The position numbers were made by a program, and so were the translations under genes. From Mycolicibacter icosiumassiliensis (GTDB lineage: Bacteria; Actinomycetota; Actinomycetes; Mycobacteriales; Mycobacteriaceae), in the NCBI RefSeq assembly GCF_900078685.2, contig NZ_LT546166.1, positions 842,136 through 906,135 of the forward strand: a stretch of 64,000 bases of DNA. Reading direction: 5' to 3'. Below are positions 8,718-17,679 of this stretch, one piece after another; the stretch's first letter is position 1; each line of letters opens with the position of its first letter. The notes under the pieces are model-generated. The model saw only the letters and a list, made by a program, of their open reading frames with translations. It searched no databases and had not been told where the DNA came from.

Positions 8718-9493
8718 CGGCGAAGTTCGCCGCGCAGGACAGTCACGGCGTGACCGATCAAGATAACTTGGTCGCCGTCACGGCGGACCCGCAGTTCCCC
8801 GCCCCGCGCTGAGGCCTGCTCGGCCGAGAACTCCTCAACCCCAAGACGCTTGCCCCACAACGCGGCGAGAGTGCAGTGCGCCGAGCCGGTCACCGGATCC
8901 TCGGTCAGTCCGAAGCGGGGCGCGAACACCCGGCTCACGATGTCGGCGCCGCCGTCACCGGCTGCCGTAACCACGACGGCGCGGGCGTCGACCTTCGCCA
9001 GCGACGCCGTGTCCGGCTTCAGCGCACGGACTTCGGCTGCCGATGCGGCTTCCACAATCACGTCCATGCTGCCCCGCCACACCGAGCGGATGCTCACCCC
9101 GGGTAAGCCCGCGACCAGCTCGGCCGTCGGCGACTCGCCGCGCACCGGGTCGGCCGGAAACCCCATCGCGATGGCACCATCCGAACCCGTCGTGCACGAC
9201 AGCAACTTATCGCCCGCTTGGAACGACTGGTCCCCGCCGAGGACGTGCGCACTGGCCAGGGTTCCCGAGCCGCACAACGCCAATTCGGCCACCGGACTGA
9301 ACCACCGCAGTTCTCGCGGTCTGGCTCCAGCCTTGTCCGCACCGATGAATGCCGTTGCCGGGCAGTTGAACTCTGCTGCCACCGCCTGCATCCACGCGGT
9401 GTCTGCCGGACCGTCCAGCAGCACCACGCCGGTGGGGTTCCCCCGGAACCTGACCGCCGTGAACGTGTCGACTACATAAGCCGGGACGCCCAC
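8714..9493 (-). CDS. PhzF-family isomerase/epimerase-like protein
   Basis: This 259-residue protein has the diaminopimelate-epimerase-like fold of the PhzF family. The N-terminal DTFTAVRFRGNPTGVVLL, the central LALCGSGTLASAHVL and the late DPVTGSAHC are diagnostic. In most PhzF proteins a catalytic glutamate precedes the T-x-F motif (S-E-T); here the segment reads NCPATAFIG, so that Glu appears to be Ala. Activity on the classical substrate is therefore doubtful. It starts on the base after the stop of the DCC-family gene, so the two are probably translated from one message. Confidence 0.85.
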   Translation of the reverse strand: MGVPAYVVDTFTAVRFRGNPTGVVLLDGPADTAWMQAVAAEFNCPATAFIGADKAGARPRELRWFSPVAELALCGSGTLASAHVLGGDQSFQAGDKLLSCTTGSDGAIAMGFPADPVRGESPTAELVAGLPGVSIRSVWRGSMDVIVEAASAAEVRALKPDTASLAKVDARAVVVTAAGDGGADIVSRVFAPRFGLTEDPVTGSAHCTLAALWGKRLGVEEFSAEQASARGGELRVRRDGDQVILIGHAVTVLRGELRR

Positions 9494-9919
9494 CTAGGCG
9501 TCCAGGAAGCGGGCCCGCACATCGGGTCCCGGGATCGGGCAGGTGTCGTGCCGACCGCCCAACCGATAGCGGACGGCGGCGAAGCGGTCGTAAAGCCAGT
9601 CGCGCAGTCCCGCCGGGATGATGCGGGCCGCGAGCAGTAGCCGGAAGGGCCCGCCCAGATAGCTGAACACCCGCAGAGCCGCCGCCGATCGAACATCGAT
9701 GTGCTCATCGGCCCGACCGGGGTTCTCCACGAAGACCATCGAGTCGACATCCCGCAGCTGCGGATGGCGCTCGATGATCGCACGCGCGAAGTCGCTTTCC
9801 AGTGCTGCAAATCGCAGGGTGCCGCGCCGGTCGAATCGCAGGATGCTCTGCACCGATCGATTGCAGATCCCGCAGACACCGTCGTAGAGCAGCACCGGCG
9901 TAGCACCATCGTCGGACAT
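9494..9919 (-). CDS. DCC-family thiol-disulfide oxidoreductase-like protein (DUF393)
   Basis: This 141-residue protein has the family-defining DGVCGIC motif near residue 15 and the later RAALRVFSYLGGPFRLL region. DUF393/DCC proteins have a predicted thioredoxin-like fold with a CxxC-type centre. The ATG at 9919 is chosen; upstream in-frame codons to 10012 would overlap the divergent amidase start. It is the first gene of a two-gene unit with phzF. The physiological role is unknown. Confidence 0.85.
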   Translation of the reverse strand: MSDDGATPVLLYDGVCGICNRSVQSILRFDRRGTLRFAALESDFARAIIERHPQLRDVDSMVFVENPGRADEHIDVRSAAALRVFSYLGGPFRLLLAARIIPAGLRDWLYDRFAAVRYRLGGRHDTCPIPGPDVRARFLDA

Positions 9920-10001
9920 CGACACACCTCCGTCTTCTGCACACTCCCCTTCGGCCAGTATGACCCGGTAGGACCGGGAGTGCGCGCGATAAAGTCTCGA
10001 C

Positions 10002-11333
10002 GTGGAGTTCACCGCGACCGAGATTGCGGACGCAGTTCAGAGCGGCATGCTGACGGCCCGAGCCGCCACACAGCAAGCGCTGCACCGAATCGAGCAAACC
10101 CAGCCGATCTTCAACGCATGGCAGGTGATCCGCCACGACGCTGCGTTGGCTGAGGCGGCGGCGATCGATGCCCGCGACGATCGCGGGTCGCTTCCGTTGG
10201 CGGGCGTTCCGATTGCCATCAAGGACAACATCGCCGTCGCCGGGGAGCCGATGCGGGACGGCACGCTGGCCACCAGCACGGCGCCTCGAACAACCGATCA
10301 CGAGGTCGTTCGTCGCCTTCGGGCTGCCGGCGCGGTGATCGTCGGGCTGACCCGCGTTCCCGAGCTCTGCATTTGGGGCGCAACCGATTCGGCTTTCGGC
10401 GTCACCCGCAATCCCTGGAATCCGGAGCGGACGCCGGGAGGCTCGTCCGGGGGGTCCGCGGCTGCGGTCGCATCGGGCGCGGTACCCATCGCCCACGGAA
10501 ACGACGGCATGGGCTCGATTCGGATCCCGGCGGCATGCTGCGGATTGGTTGGCCTCAAGCCTGGCCACGGGGTAGTGCCGGTCGGCGAGGCGCACGCATC
10601 CTGGGGAGGGATGTCGGAGAACGGACCGCTCGCGACCACGGTCGCAGATGCCGCGCTGATGTTCTCGGTCATGGCCGACGATCCCGATGCCGCGGCGCTG
10701 ATCCCTCCGCCCACCCTGCGGATCGCAGTATCGACTTCGGCCCCCAGCCCCGCGACGCCGGTGGCGCGCGGTTGGGCTGAGGCGGTCCATCGGACTGCCG
10801 AACTACTTCGCGACGGCCACCTCGTTCGGTCGGCGACCCCGCGTTACCCGGCGACGCTGATGAACGCGACCGCACTGGCGTTGTGGACGGCGGGAGCGGC
10901 AGCCGATGCACACGTCTCGACGGACGCCTCGTTATTGGAGCGCCGCAACCGTGTCCATGTGCGGATCGGAGACGCCGTCGAGAAGCGGGGTCTTTCGAAC
11001 CCTAGGGGGCGCGAGGTGTGGCGGCGGCGCGCGTTCGACTTCTTCGCCGACACTGACGTCCTGGTCACGCCGACGCTGGCTCAACCGCCGATCAGATCAC
11101 GACGCTGGGCGCAGCGGGGCTGGCTCGCCTCGCTGGTCAGCAACGCTCGCTACGCACCCTTCGCGGCACCGTGGAACATCATCGGTTGGCCCGCGATGAC
11201 CGTGCCCGCCGGACTCGACCGCCAGGGCCTGCCCGTCGGCGTGCAGTTGGTGGGCAAACCCGGGTCGGAGCGGACCTTGTTAGGCCTCGCCGCTGCGATC
11301 GAGCAGCTCCACCCCTGGCCGCGCACCGCTTAG
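10002..11333 (+). CDS. Amidase signature family hydrolase
   Basis: This 443-residue enzyme has the amidase-signature Ser-cisSer-Lys triad: the lysine in VPIAIKDN (about residue 73), the serine-rich GGSSGGSAAAVASG loop, and the catalytic serine in GMGSIRIPAACCGLVGLKP. The family hydrolyses amides, for example acetamide-type or aryl amides or Glu-tRNA(Gln)-linked glutamine; this is a stand-alone amidase, not a GatA in context. The GTG start at 10002 is within 90 bases of the divergent DCC gene. Confidence 0.9.
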   Translation: MEFTATEIADAVQSGMLTARAATQQALHRIEQTQPIFNAWQVIRHDAALAEAAAIDARDDRGSLPLAGVPIAIKDNIAVAGEPMRDGTLATSTAPRTTDHEVVRRLRAAGAVIVGLTRVPELCIWGATDSAFGVTRNPWNPERTPGGSSGGSAAAVASGAVPIAHGNDGMGSIRIPAACCGLVGLKPGHGVVPVGEAHASWGGMSENGPLATTVADAALMFSVMADDPDAAALIPPPTLRIAVSTSAPSPATPVARGWAEAVHRTAELLRDGHLVRSATPRYPATLMNATALALWTAGAAADAHVSTDASLLERRNRVHVRIGDAVEKRGLSNPRGREVWRRRAFDFFADTDVLVTPTLAQPPIRSRRWAQRGWLASLVSNARYAPFAAPWNIIGWPAMTVPAGLDRQGLPVGVQLVGKPGSERTLLGLAAAIEQLHPWPRTA

Positions 11334-11357
11334 GGAGACGCCCGCGGCTACGCCCGG

Positions 11358-11578
11358 CTAGGCCGAAAACTTGTCACACCCGAAGGATTGGTTCAATTCC
11401 GTAACGGAACCGTGCCACATCACGGTGTTCATGCTGACGCCTGGCTCTTTGACGATCGCTCGTGTCGAAAGCTTGGCTACACCATCATGATTCAGCACGG
11501 CTAATGCTGCGGTGACCACATCGTCGACCGTGAGCCCAGCTTTGACTCCCCCGCGGGGACCATTTGCCTCTTGGTCAC
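11358..11578 (-). pseudogene. TetR-family regulator relic, N-terminal domain only
   Basis: Translation of the minus strand gives a TetR-type helix-turn-helix: LTVDDVVTAALAVLNHDG, then KLSTRAIVKEPGVSMNTVMWH, then a stop after about 20 more codons. The ligand domain is missing. The frame has no good start: VTKR begins at the GTG at 11578 in one frame and the helix-turn-helix continues in another, implying a frameshift. Residues normally conserved in the turn (Ala-x-Glu-Leu-Gly) read KEPGV. It is best read as a decayed remnant. Confidence 0.6.
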
Positions 11579-12007
11579 TGACCTAGTATAGAGTAGCTCT
11601 CATCTTGGTCAGCGATAGAGAGGATGGGGTGTGCGCTCACGTGTCTTCATCTGCGAACGATCGAAACGCTCGCGTTGCGAGACGCGCATCATGATCTGCT
11701 GGCCGAAGGTGGCTAGATCCCGAGCGGACACTTCGCTGCGCTCGATGGCCGACTCGAACTCGGCCGGCTTGACACCGATTTCCCTTTCAGGTTGGCGATC
11801 AACCAGGCGCGCACAACAGAACTACTTCAACGGCGCGGTCGAATTCATCGATACGTCATTGATGCACCCCGTATTCGTGGCTCACCGATCCAGCAGCCAG
11901 CAGATCGAGGAAGTACGCCGACCCGAGGGCGTCGGTGAATCAGCCACCCGCGAAGCCAGCGGAGACACCGTGGCGGGCGCGGCCAACCCGAATGCGCGGC
12001 GGCGAGT
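11579..12007. other. Gene-poor stretch before the first PPE gene
   Basis: No intact gene is convincing here. A perfect odd palindrome GGTCACTGACC lies at 11573-11583, at the head of the TetR relic. The octamer CTTGGTCA recurs 34 bases apart (about 11570 and 11604). On the minus strand, 11609-11821 is open with GC-biased third positions and the peptide KPAEFESAIERS, but it lacks a start at its head and looks like a second coding relic. The plus-strand frame over the same bases (11631-12011) has poor codon bias. Confidence 0.4.
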
Positions 12008-13588
12008 ATGACCGAACCCATCTGGATGGCACTGCCACCGGAGGCGCATGCGACGTTGCTCAGCGCTGGCCCCGGCCCCAGCTCCCTGCTAGCAGCCGCA
12101 GCAGCGTGGAACGCGCTCGGCAACGAATATCGCTCTACAACAACCGAACTCGCCGCGCTGTTGAGCGCGGTACAAGCAGGATCATGGCAGGGCGTCAGCG
12201 CTGAGCGGTACCTGGCCGCGAACACGCCGTACCTGGCCTGGCTTTCCAAGGCCAGCGCCGACACCACAGCTATCGCGGGAGGACACGAGGTGGCCGCGTC
12301 CGCCTACAGCACCGCGCTGGCCACCATGCCCACGCTGGGCGAGCTGGCCGCCAACCACGTCACACATGCGGTGTTGCTGGTAACGAACTTCTTTGGGATC
12401 AACGCGATTCCGATCGCGCTCAACGAATCCGACTACGAGCGGATGTGGATTCTGGCGGCCACCACGATGAGCACCTATCAGACGATCTGCGACACGGTCG
12501 TGGCAGCCGCACCACCCACTGCCCCGGCTCCGAGGGTACTGAAACCCGGGGCGAACACGCCGGTTTCCGGCCCGCTGTCATCGGTGCTGAACTCCACCAG
12601 CATCTGGCAGCAGCTCATACAGTTTTTACAGAACCCGCTTCCAACGTTGCAGCAGATACTCACTGCCCTCCAGACAGATCCGGTGGCCGCGCTGGACGTA
12701 TGGGGGCCGACGCTAACCTTCATCGTCGCGTACGTCCTTTTCGTCGCCGGCGGCATACTCCAGAACGTCTTGGAGCTGGCGTCACCGCTCTTGCTGCCGA
12801 TCTTGCTGCCGCCACTGCTGGGCATGGTGGCCCCCGCAGCTGTCGTTGCCGAGACCCTGCAAGAGCCTTTGCATGACCGACCCGTGACTAAATCCCCCGC
12901 GACCGCGATACAGAGTGTCACCGAAGCGCAAACCCTACCTGCCGTCGTGCCAGCCCATCCGAGCACTGCCACCCCCTCCAGCATCGCTGGTGCATCCAGC
13001 ACTGCCGCGCCCGCACCCAGTACGCCCGCGAGCGCGGCGGCCCCGGCATACCTTGTGCACGCAAGATGCGAAGAGGACCCCGGTTCGGGCTTCGGCCCAA
13101 CCCTGAACGAGAGCAGCGCAATAACGGCATCTGCTGCCAGAATCCCCACCGCGGCAGGCGTATTGGCTCACCGCAACCAGCGTGCGCGGCTAAGGCGTGG
13201 CACAGTCAAACACCGGGGGTACCGCGACGAGTTCATGGACATGAACGCGGTACTCGACACCGGACCATCGGCCGTCGGTGAGCGACGGATCACCGCATCG
13301 AGCAAAGGAGTCGGGCCGACCGGATCCGACGGCGTCACATCGAAGGCCGACGCGCAACCAGCCGGATTGGCCTCACTGTCGGCAGACCGGTTCGGTAGTC
13401 GCGCGGCCAGCCCTATGCTGCCCACGACGTGGGATGAGGGCCGCAATGACAATGACACGGTGGCACCGTGCCCCGGGCCCACCGGCGAACGCGCCCAATG
13501 GTGTTGGTACGAACCATTCCAACCACAAGCCCCACCGATGAAACAACTGATCAGCCGATCTCCCTGTCACACCACGCCGCTGACATAG
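12008..13588 (+). CDS. PPE-family protein, PPW-type subgroup
   Basis: This 526-residue PPE protein starts MTEPIWMALPPEAH. The first 180 residues are the typical helical PPE domain (WQG near residue 60, NFFGINAIPIALNE near 130). The middle has hydrophobic helices and a Pro/Ala/Thr-rich linker. The C-terminal part has the HRGYRDEFMDM and LPTTWDE segments expected of the PPE-PPW group. Such proteins are ESX substrates and usually act at the cell surface, often with a PE partner; no PE gene is adjacent. The last 22 bases overlap the convergent glycosyltransferase, and the tail after the PPW-like motif is unusually long. Confidence 0.9.
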   Translation: MTEPIWMALPPEAHATLLSAGPGPSSLLAAAAAWNALGNEYRSTTTELAALLSAVQAGSWQGVSAERYLAANTPYLAWLSKASADTTAIAGGHEVAASAYSTALATMPTLGELAANHVTHAVLLVTNFFGINAIPIALNESDYERMWILAATTMSTYQTICDTVVAAAPPTAPAPRVLKPGANTPVSGPLSSVLNSTSIWQQLIQFLQNPLPTLQQILTALQTDPVAALDVWGPTLTFIVAYVLFVAGGILQNVLELASPLLLPILLPPLLGMVAPAAVVAETLQEPLHDRPVTKSPATAIQSVTEAQTLPAVVPAHPSTATPSSIAGASSTAAPAPSTPASAAAPAYLVHARCEEDPGSGFGPTLNESSAITASAARIPTAAGVLAHRNQRARLRRGTVKHRGYRDEFMDMNAVLDTGPSAVGERRITASSKGVGPTGSDGVTSKADAQPAGLASLSADRFGSRAASPMLPTTWDEGRNDNDTVAPCPGPTGERAQWCWYEPFQPQAPPMKQLISRSPCHTTPLT

Positions 13589-14721
13589 CGACGTTCTCGG
13601 ACTGCCGCCAACACGGTATGCAAGCCCTCGGCGCTTTGTCGCCAGGAGAATTCGGCGCTGCGGTCCTGCGCCTTGGCGCCGAGTTGCTCGCGCAGCACCG
13701 CGTCCGCCAGCAGTCGGTGTAGTTGCTCAACCAGCTCGTCGCGGTCGTCGACCAGCATCCCGGTGACCCCGTCGACGATCGAGTCGCACAGTCCACCGGA
13801 GGCCCGGTAGCCGACGGTGGGCACACCGTGCTGGCCCGCCTCGATGACGGCCAGACCCCACCCCTCCTTGCGGGATGGCAACACATGTACCCAAGCCTGT
13901 TGCACGAGCTCATGTTTGGTGACCTCGTCGACGTGGCCGTGAAAGGTGACCGCGTCGGTGATCCCCAGCTCTGCGGCGTGCTCCGCCAGCCGGTCACTCC
14001 ACCAACCTCCGCCGATGACGTCGAGGTGCAGACCCGGCACCCGGGCACGCAGCGCCGCAACCGCGTCCAGCGCGTCCTCGATCTGCTTATGCGGCACCAG
14101 GCGGGACAACACCACCACCCGCGGTCTCGGCGAGCGAGGATGGGTCAGCGTCGCCGGCGGCGCCTCATCGAGGCCGTTGCGCACCACCGCGATGCGCTCG
14201 GGGGCCACTCCGAGCTCGATCAGGTCGCGCACCGAGGGCAGTGACACCGTCAGGTACTGGTTGCGCCGGTTCAGCCAGGGCGACAGCCTCGACTCCACCA
14301 GCCAGCCGATCCGGCTCAGCACCGGCCCGGCCACCGGCCACTGCTCGCGGTGGCAGTGGTGCACCAGCACCGCGACCCGCCGCCCGTAGGCGAGCCGGGC
14401 TAGGAACGGCAACCCGTTCTGGGTGTCGATCACCGCGTCGGGCCGCACCCGCCGCAGCTGACCGAGGCCGAACCGGGCGGCCACCATGGCCGCCCCCGCC
14501 CACAGGTACACGGTGTACGGCCCGCCGCGGCGGTTGATGTGCACCCCGTCGACGACCTCGTGTTTGGGCGCGCCCGGATAGCGGGCGGTACGCAGAGTGA
14601 CCGCCACGCCGGCAGCGGCCAGCTCGGCGCCGATGCGCTGCAGGTAGGTCTCGCTGCCGCCGCCCTGCGGATGCCCGGTGTCACGCCAACACAGCAGCAG
14701 GACCGAGCGGACAGCAGACAC
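13567..14721 (-). CDS. Glycosyltransferase family 4-like protein
   Basis: This 384-residue enzyme has two Rossmann domains. The N-terminal GGGSETYLQRIGAEL is the acceptor-side signature, and the C-terminal HVLPSRKEGWGLAVIEAGQHGVP contains the E-x7-E motif of GT4 retaining glycosyltransferases. VLSRLVPHKQIEDAL marks the donor-binding hinge. It matches Rv0225 in order and size. It probably transfers a sugar to an envelope glycolipid or polysaccharide; the donor and acceptor cannot be read from sequence. It is divergent from the 14765 methyltransferase with 43 bases between. Confidence 0.9.
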   Translation of the reverse strand: MSAVRSVLLLCWRDTGHPQGGGSETYLQRIGAELAAAGVAVTLRTARYPGAPKHEVVDGVHINRRGGPYTVYLWAGAAMVAARFGLGQLRRVRPDAVIDTQNGLPFLARLAYGRRVAVLVHHCHREQWPVAGPVLSRIGWLVESRLSPWLNRRNQYLTVSLPSVRDLIELGVAPERIAVVRNGLDEAPPATLTHPRSPRPRVVVLSRLVPHKQIEDALDAVAALRARVPGLHLDVIGGGWWSDRLAEHAAELGITDAVTFHGHVDEVTKHELVQQAWVHVLPSRKEGWGLAVIEAGQHGVPTVGYRASGGLCDSIVDGVTGMLVDDRDELVEQLHRLLADAVLREQLGAKAQDRSAEFSWRQSAEGLHTVLAAVRERRYVSGVV

Positions 14722-14764
14722 GCCGACCAGGGTAGTCGGCCGACTCGCGGCCTAGGCTGGCTCG

Positions 14765-15541
14765 GTGGCTGCCACCGACCTGTTCGCGCGACGCGCGACG
14801 CTGGCCCGTTCGGTGCGCCTGCTGTCGGCGTTCCGCTACGAGCAGACCGCGCCGGCCCGGTTCTACGGTGCGCTGGCCGACGACACCGCCGCCATGGTCA
14901 CCGAGCTGTGGCGGGGGATGTGCGGCGACGATCCGGCCGGCAAGACGCTGCTCGACGTCGGCGGCGGGCCGGGCTACTTCGCCACCGCGTTCGCCGACGC
15001 TGGGCTGCGCTATATCGGCGTGGAGCCCGACCCGGACGAGATGCATGCCGCGGGCCCGCGGCCCGCAGACACTGGGCCCCTGGGCGGCACCTTCGTGCGG
15101 GCCTCGGGGATGGCCCTGCCGTTCGCCGAGGACAGCGTGGACATCTGCCTGTCGTCCAACGTCGCCGAGCACGTTCCGCGGCCCTGGCAGCTCGGCGACG
15201 AGATGCTGCGAGTCACCCGGCCCGGTGGACTGGCGGTGCTGTCCTACACCGTGTGGCTGGGTCCGTTCGGTGGCCACGAGATGGGTCTGACGCACTATCT
15301 GGGCGGGCAGCGCGCCGCCGCGCGCTACACCCGCCGGCACGGTCATCCACCGAAAAACAACTACGGCTCGTCATTGTTCGCGGTGTCCGCCGCCGAGGGG
15401 TTGGACTGGGCCCGCCACACCGGCGCCCTGGTCGCGGCTTTCCCCCGCTATCACCCGCGATGGGCGTGGTCGATGACGAAGGTCCCAGGCATTCGCGAGT
15501 TCGCAGTGAGCAATCTGGTGCTGGTCCTGCAACCGGACTAA
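14765..15541 (+). CDS. SAM-dependent class I methyltransferase (Rv0224c-like)
   Basis: This 258-residue protein has the AdoMet-binding motif I LLDVGGGPGYFATAF near residue 60 and the post-I acidic residue at VEPD. VDICLSSNVAEHVPRPW corresponds to motif II. It matches Rv0224c by position. The GTG at 14765 gives the expected N-terminus, and no membrane segments are seen. The substrate is unknown; its pairing with a GT4 enzyme in many mycobacteria suggests modification of a glycosylated envelope molecule. Confidence 0.87.
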   Translation: MAATDLFARRATLARSVRLLSAFRYEQTAPARFYGALADDTAAMVTELWRGMCGDDPAGKTLLDVGGGPGYFATAFADAGLRYIGVEPDPDEMHAAGPRPADTGPLGGTFVRASGMALPFAEDSVDICLSSNVAEHVPRPWQLGDEMLRVTRPGGLAVLSYTVWLGPFGGHEMGLTHYLGGQRAAARYTRRHGHPPKNNYGSSLFAVSAAEGLDWARHTGALVAAFPRYHPRWAWSMTKVPGIREFAVSNLVLVLQPD

Positions 15542-15550
15542 TGGATTGAC

Positions 15551-15564
15551 TGCAACGTGTTCTA
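15551..15564. promoter_or_regulatory. KstR-type operator before the aldehyde dehydrogenase
   Basis: The sequence TGCAACGTGTTCTA fits the published KstR consensus TNNAACNNGTTNNA at every fixed position. It lies 32 bases before the aldehyde dehydrogenase ATG, a normal place for repression. KstR is the TetR-type repressor of cholesterol catabolism genes in actinobacteria, relieved by a cholesterol-derived CoA thioester. I recall the H37Rv orthologue Rv0223c as a listed KstR target; this was not checked. Confidence 0.75.
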
Positions 15565-15595
15565 ATCCGTCGGTCGGCTAGGTAGGGTGACGCCC

Positions 15596-17068
15596 ATGAC
15601 CGACTCCAGCATCACCGAATACGACACCCTCTTCATCGGCGGCAAGTGGACCGCCCCGTCCACCGATCGGGTGATCGAAGTTCACAGCCCGGCCACCGGC
15701 GAGTATGTCGGCAAGGTGCCGCTGGCGACCAAGGCCGACGTTGACAACGCAGTCGCGGCCGCCCGCACCGCGTTCGACTCCGGCCCGTGGCCGTCCACCC
15801 CGCCGGCCGAGCGGGCCGCGGTCATCGCCGCCGCGATCAAGCTGATGGAAGAGCGCAAGGACCAGTTCACCGCGCTGCTGGGCGCCGAGACCGGTCAGCC
15901 CCCGCTGGGTGTCGAGACAATGCACTGGATGAGCTCGCTGGGTGCCCTGAACTTCTTCGCCGGCCCCGCCGTCGACGAGGTCAGCTGGGAAGAGATCCGC
16001 ACCGGCGCCTACGGCCAGACCATCGTGCGCCGCGAACCGATCGGCGTGGTCGGCGCGATCGTGGCGTGGAACGTGCCGCTGTTCCTGGCGGTCAACAAGC
16101 TCGGTCCGGCGCTGCTGGCCGGCTGCACGGTGGTGCTCAAGCCCGCTGCCGAGACGCCGTTCAGCGCGAACCTGCTGGCGCAGGCCTTCGCCGACGCGGG
16201 CCTGCCGGAAGGCGTGCTCTCGGTGGTGCCGGGCGGCGCCGAGACCGGCCAGGCACTGACCTCCAACCCGGGCGTGGACATCTTCTCCTTCACCGGCAGC
16301 TCGGCCGTCGGCAAGGAGATCGGCAAGCGCGCCGCGGACCTGCTCAAGCCATGCACGCTGGAACTCGGCGGCAAGTCGGCGTCCATCGTGCTCGAAGACG
16401 TCGACCTGGCATCGGCGATCCCGATGCTGGTGTTCTCCGGGATCATGAACACCGGGCAGGCCTGTGTGGCCCAGACCCGCATCCTGGCGCCGCGCTCGCG
16501 CTACGAGGAGATCGTCGAGGCGGTCAAGAACTTCGTCACCGCGATGCCGGTCGGTCTGCCGGATGACCCGGGCGCCCAGATCGGCGCGCTGATCAGCGAG
16601 AAGCAGCGCGAGCGGGTCGAGGGCTACATCGCCAAGGGCATCGCCGAAGGCGCCCGGCTGGTCTGCGGCGGCGGCCGCCCCGAGGGCCTAGATGGGGGCT
16701 TCTTCGTCGAGCCGACCGTGTTCGCCGACGTGGACAACTCCATGACCATCGCCCAGGAGGAGATCTTCGGGCCGGTGCTGTCGATCATCGCCTACGACAC
16801 CGAGGACGACGCGGTCGCGATCGCCAACGACTCGATGTACGGGCTGGCCGGCAGCGTGTGGACCTCGGACGTGCCGCGCGGGATCGAGATCGCCAAGAAG
16901 ATCCGCACCGGAACCTACGGAATCAACTGGTACGCCTTTGACCCGTGCTGCCCGTTCGGCGGCTACAAGAACTCCGGTATCGGCCGGGAGAACGGTAAAG
17001 AGGGTGTCGAGCACTTCACTCAGCAGAAGAGCGTGCTGATGCCGATGGGCTACACCCTGGACGCCTGA
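15596..17068 (+). CDS. NAD(P)-dependent aldehyde dehydrogenase
   Basis: This is a 490-residue aldehyde dehydrogenase superfamily enzyme. The catalytic glutamate is in LELGGKS (about residue 260) and the nucleophilic cysteine in NTGQACVAQTR (about 294). The Rossmann segment FTGSSAVGKEIG and the C-terminal GGYKNSGIGREN are typical. The ATG at 15596 is preferred to the GTG at 15587. It matches Rv0223c. The KstR-like site upstream suggests a role in oxidising an aldehyde from sterol side-chain or other lipid breakdown; the true substrate is not known. Confidence 0.93.
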   Translation: MTDSSITEYDTLFIGGKWTAPSTDRVIEVHSPATGEYVGKVPLATKADVDNAVAAARTAFDSGPWPSTPPAERAAVIAAAIKLMEERKDQFTALLGAETGQPPLGVETMHWMSSLGALNFFAGPAVDEVSWEEIRTGAYGQTIVRREPIGVVGAIVAWNVPLFLAVNKLGPALLAGCTVVLKPAAETPFSANLLAQAFADAGLPEGVLSVVPGGAETGQALTSNPGVDIFSFTGSSAVGKEIGKRAADLLKPCTLELGGKSASIVLEDVDLASAIPMLVFSGIMNTGQACVAQTRILAPRSRYEEIVEAVKNFVTAMPVGLPDDPGAQIGALISEKQRERVEGYIAKGIAEGARLVCGGGRPEGLDGGFFVEPTVFADVDNSMTIAQEEIFGPVLSIIAYDTEDDAVAIANDSMYGLAGSVWTSDVPRGIEIAKKIRTGTYGINWYAFDPCCPFGGYKNSGIGRENGKEGVEHFTQQKSVLMPMGYTLDA

Positions 17069-17087
17069 TCGGGTAACGCCCCCGATC
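17067..17087 (+). terminator. Hairpin at the end of the aldehyde dehydrogenase gene
   Basis: A seven-base perfect stem (GATCGGG with CCCGATC) and a seven-base loop begin inside the stop codon. No T-run follows, as is usual for mycobacteria. It is a possible intrinsic terminator or transcript-stabilising hairpin. Confidence 0.45.
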
Positions 17088-17166
17088 GGTTCACCTTGCC
17101 TTTGTCGCAACGGTAAGCCCCCATACTGCGGTCAGTGGTTCGGCAACGGCGCGGCTGATCGGCGGC

Positions 17167-17661
17167 TCAGCCGTTGAGCCGGCGCCGTCGGCGGTACTCA
17201 ATGCAGCGCCCCACCTGGGCGCGGTAGAAATCTTCATCGCGCCCGCCGACGGCGTACAGCCGCGCACCGAGCCGGTCCCGGAGCTCATCGAGATCCACCT
17301 GATCGGCCGTGGCGTTGGCCAGCACCCAGTCGACAGCGGCTTCGCTGCCCTGTTCCCGGCAGATCCGCTCGGCCTGTTTGGCCGCAGCGCGCTTGTGAAA
17401 CCTGGCGAACCCGCGCTTGCTCCAGCCACGCAGCTCCAGGGCTTCCAGGTCGAGCAGTTCGCGCAACACCGACAGCGGTCCGTCCGGCACAGTCTTGAAC
17501 GGTGCAGCATCGACGAAAGTCAGTGCGCCGTCACGACGACGGATCCCCTCGATGTCGGGTTCCACTACGACCGCCCCGCGCCCCTTGGCCAGCTCGTGGG
17601 CCCACCGGACGATGACGTAGCCATGGTCGGGTAGCAGGTATTTCCGGGTGTGGATGTCCAC
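17167..17661 (-). CDS. Hypothetical cytoplasmic protein
   Basis: This 164-residue protein was not recognised. It starts MDIHTRKYLLPDHGYVIVRW and is rich in charged residues, with a predicted helical, Arg/Lys/Glu-heavy C-terminal half ending RRRRRLNG. There is no signal peptide, membrane segment or familiar motif. It lies 18 bases upstream of the modA gene on the opposite side of transcription order (modA ends at 17680 on the same strand), so it would be last in a PPE-modA-hypothetical series. Codon use is like its neighbours, which supports a real gene. Confidence 0.6.
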   Translation of the reverse strand: MDIHTRKYLLPDHGYVIVRWAHELAKGRGAVVVEPDIEGIRRRDGALTFVDAAPFKTVPDGPLSVLRELLDLEALELRGWSKRGFARFHKRAAAKQAERICREQGSEAAVDWVLANATADQVDLDELRDRLGARLYAVGGRDEDFYRAQVGRCIEYRRRRRLNG

Positions 17662-17679
17662 GGCAATCGAGGGTAGCGA

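Noticed and set aside
11631..12011. 123-codon plus-strand gene before the PPE gene
   Set aside because: Poor codon bias and no domain; the opposite strand shows better coding bias, pointing to a relic.
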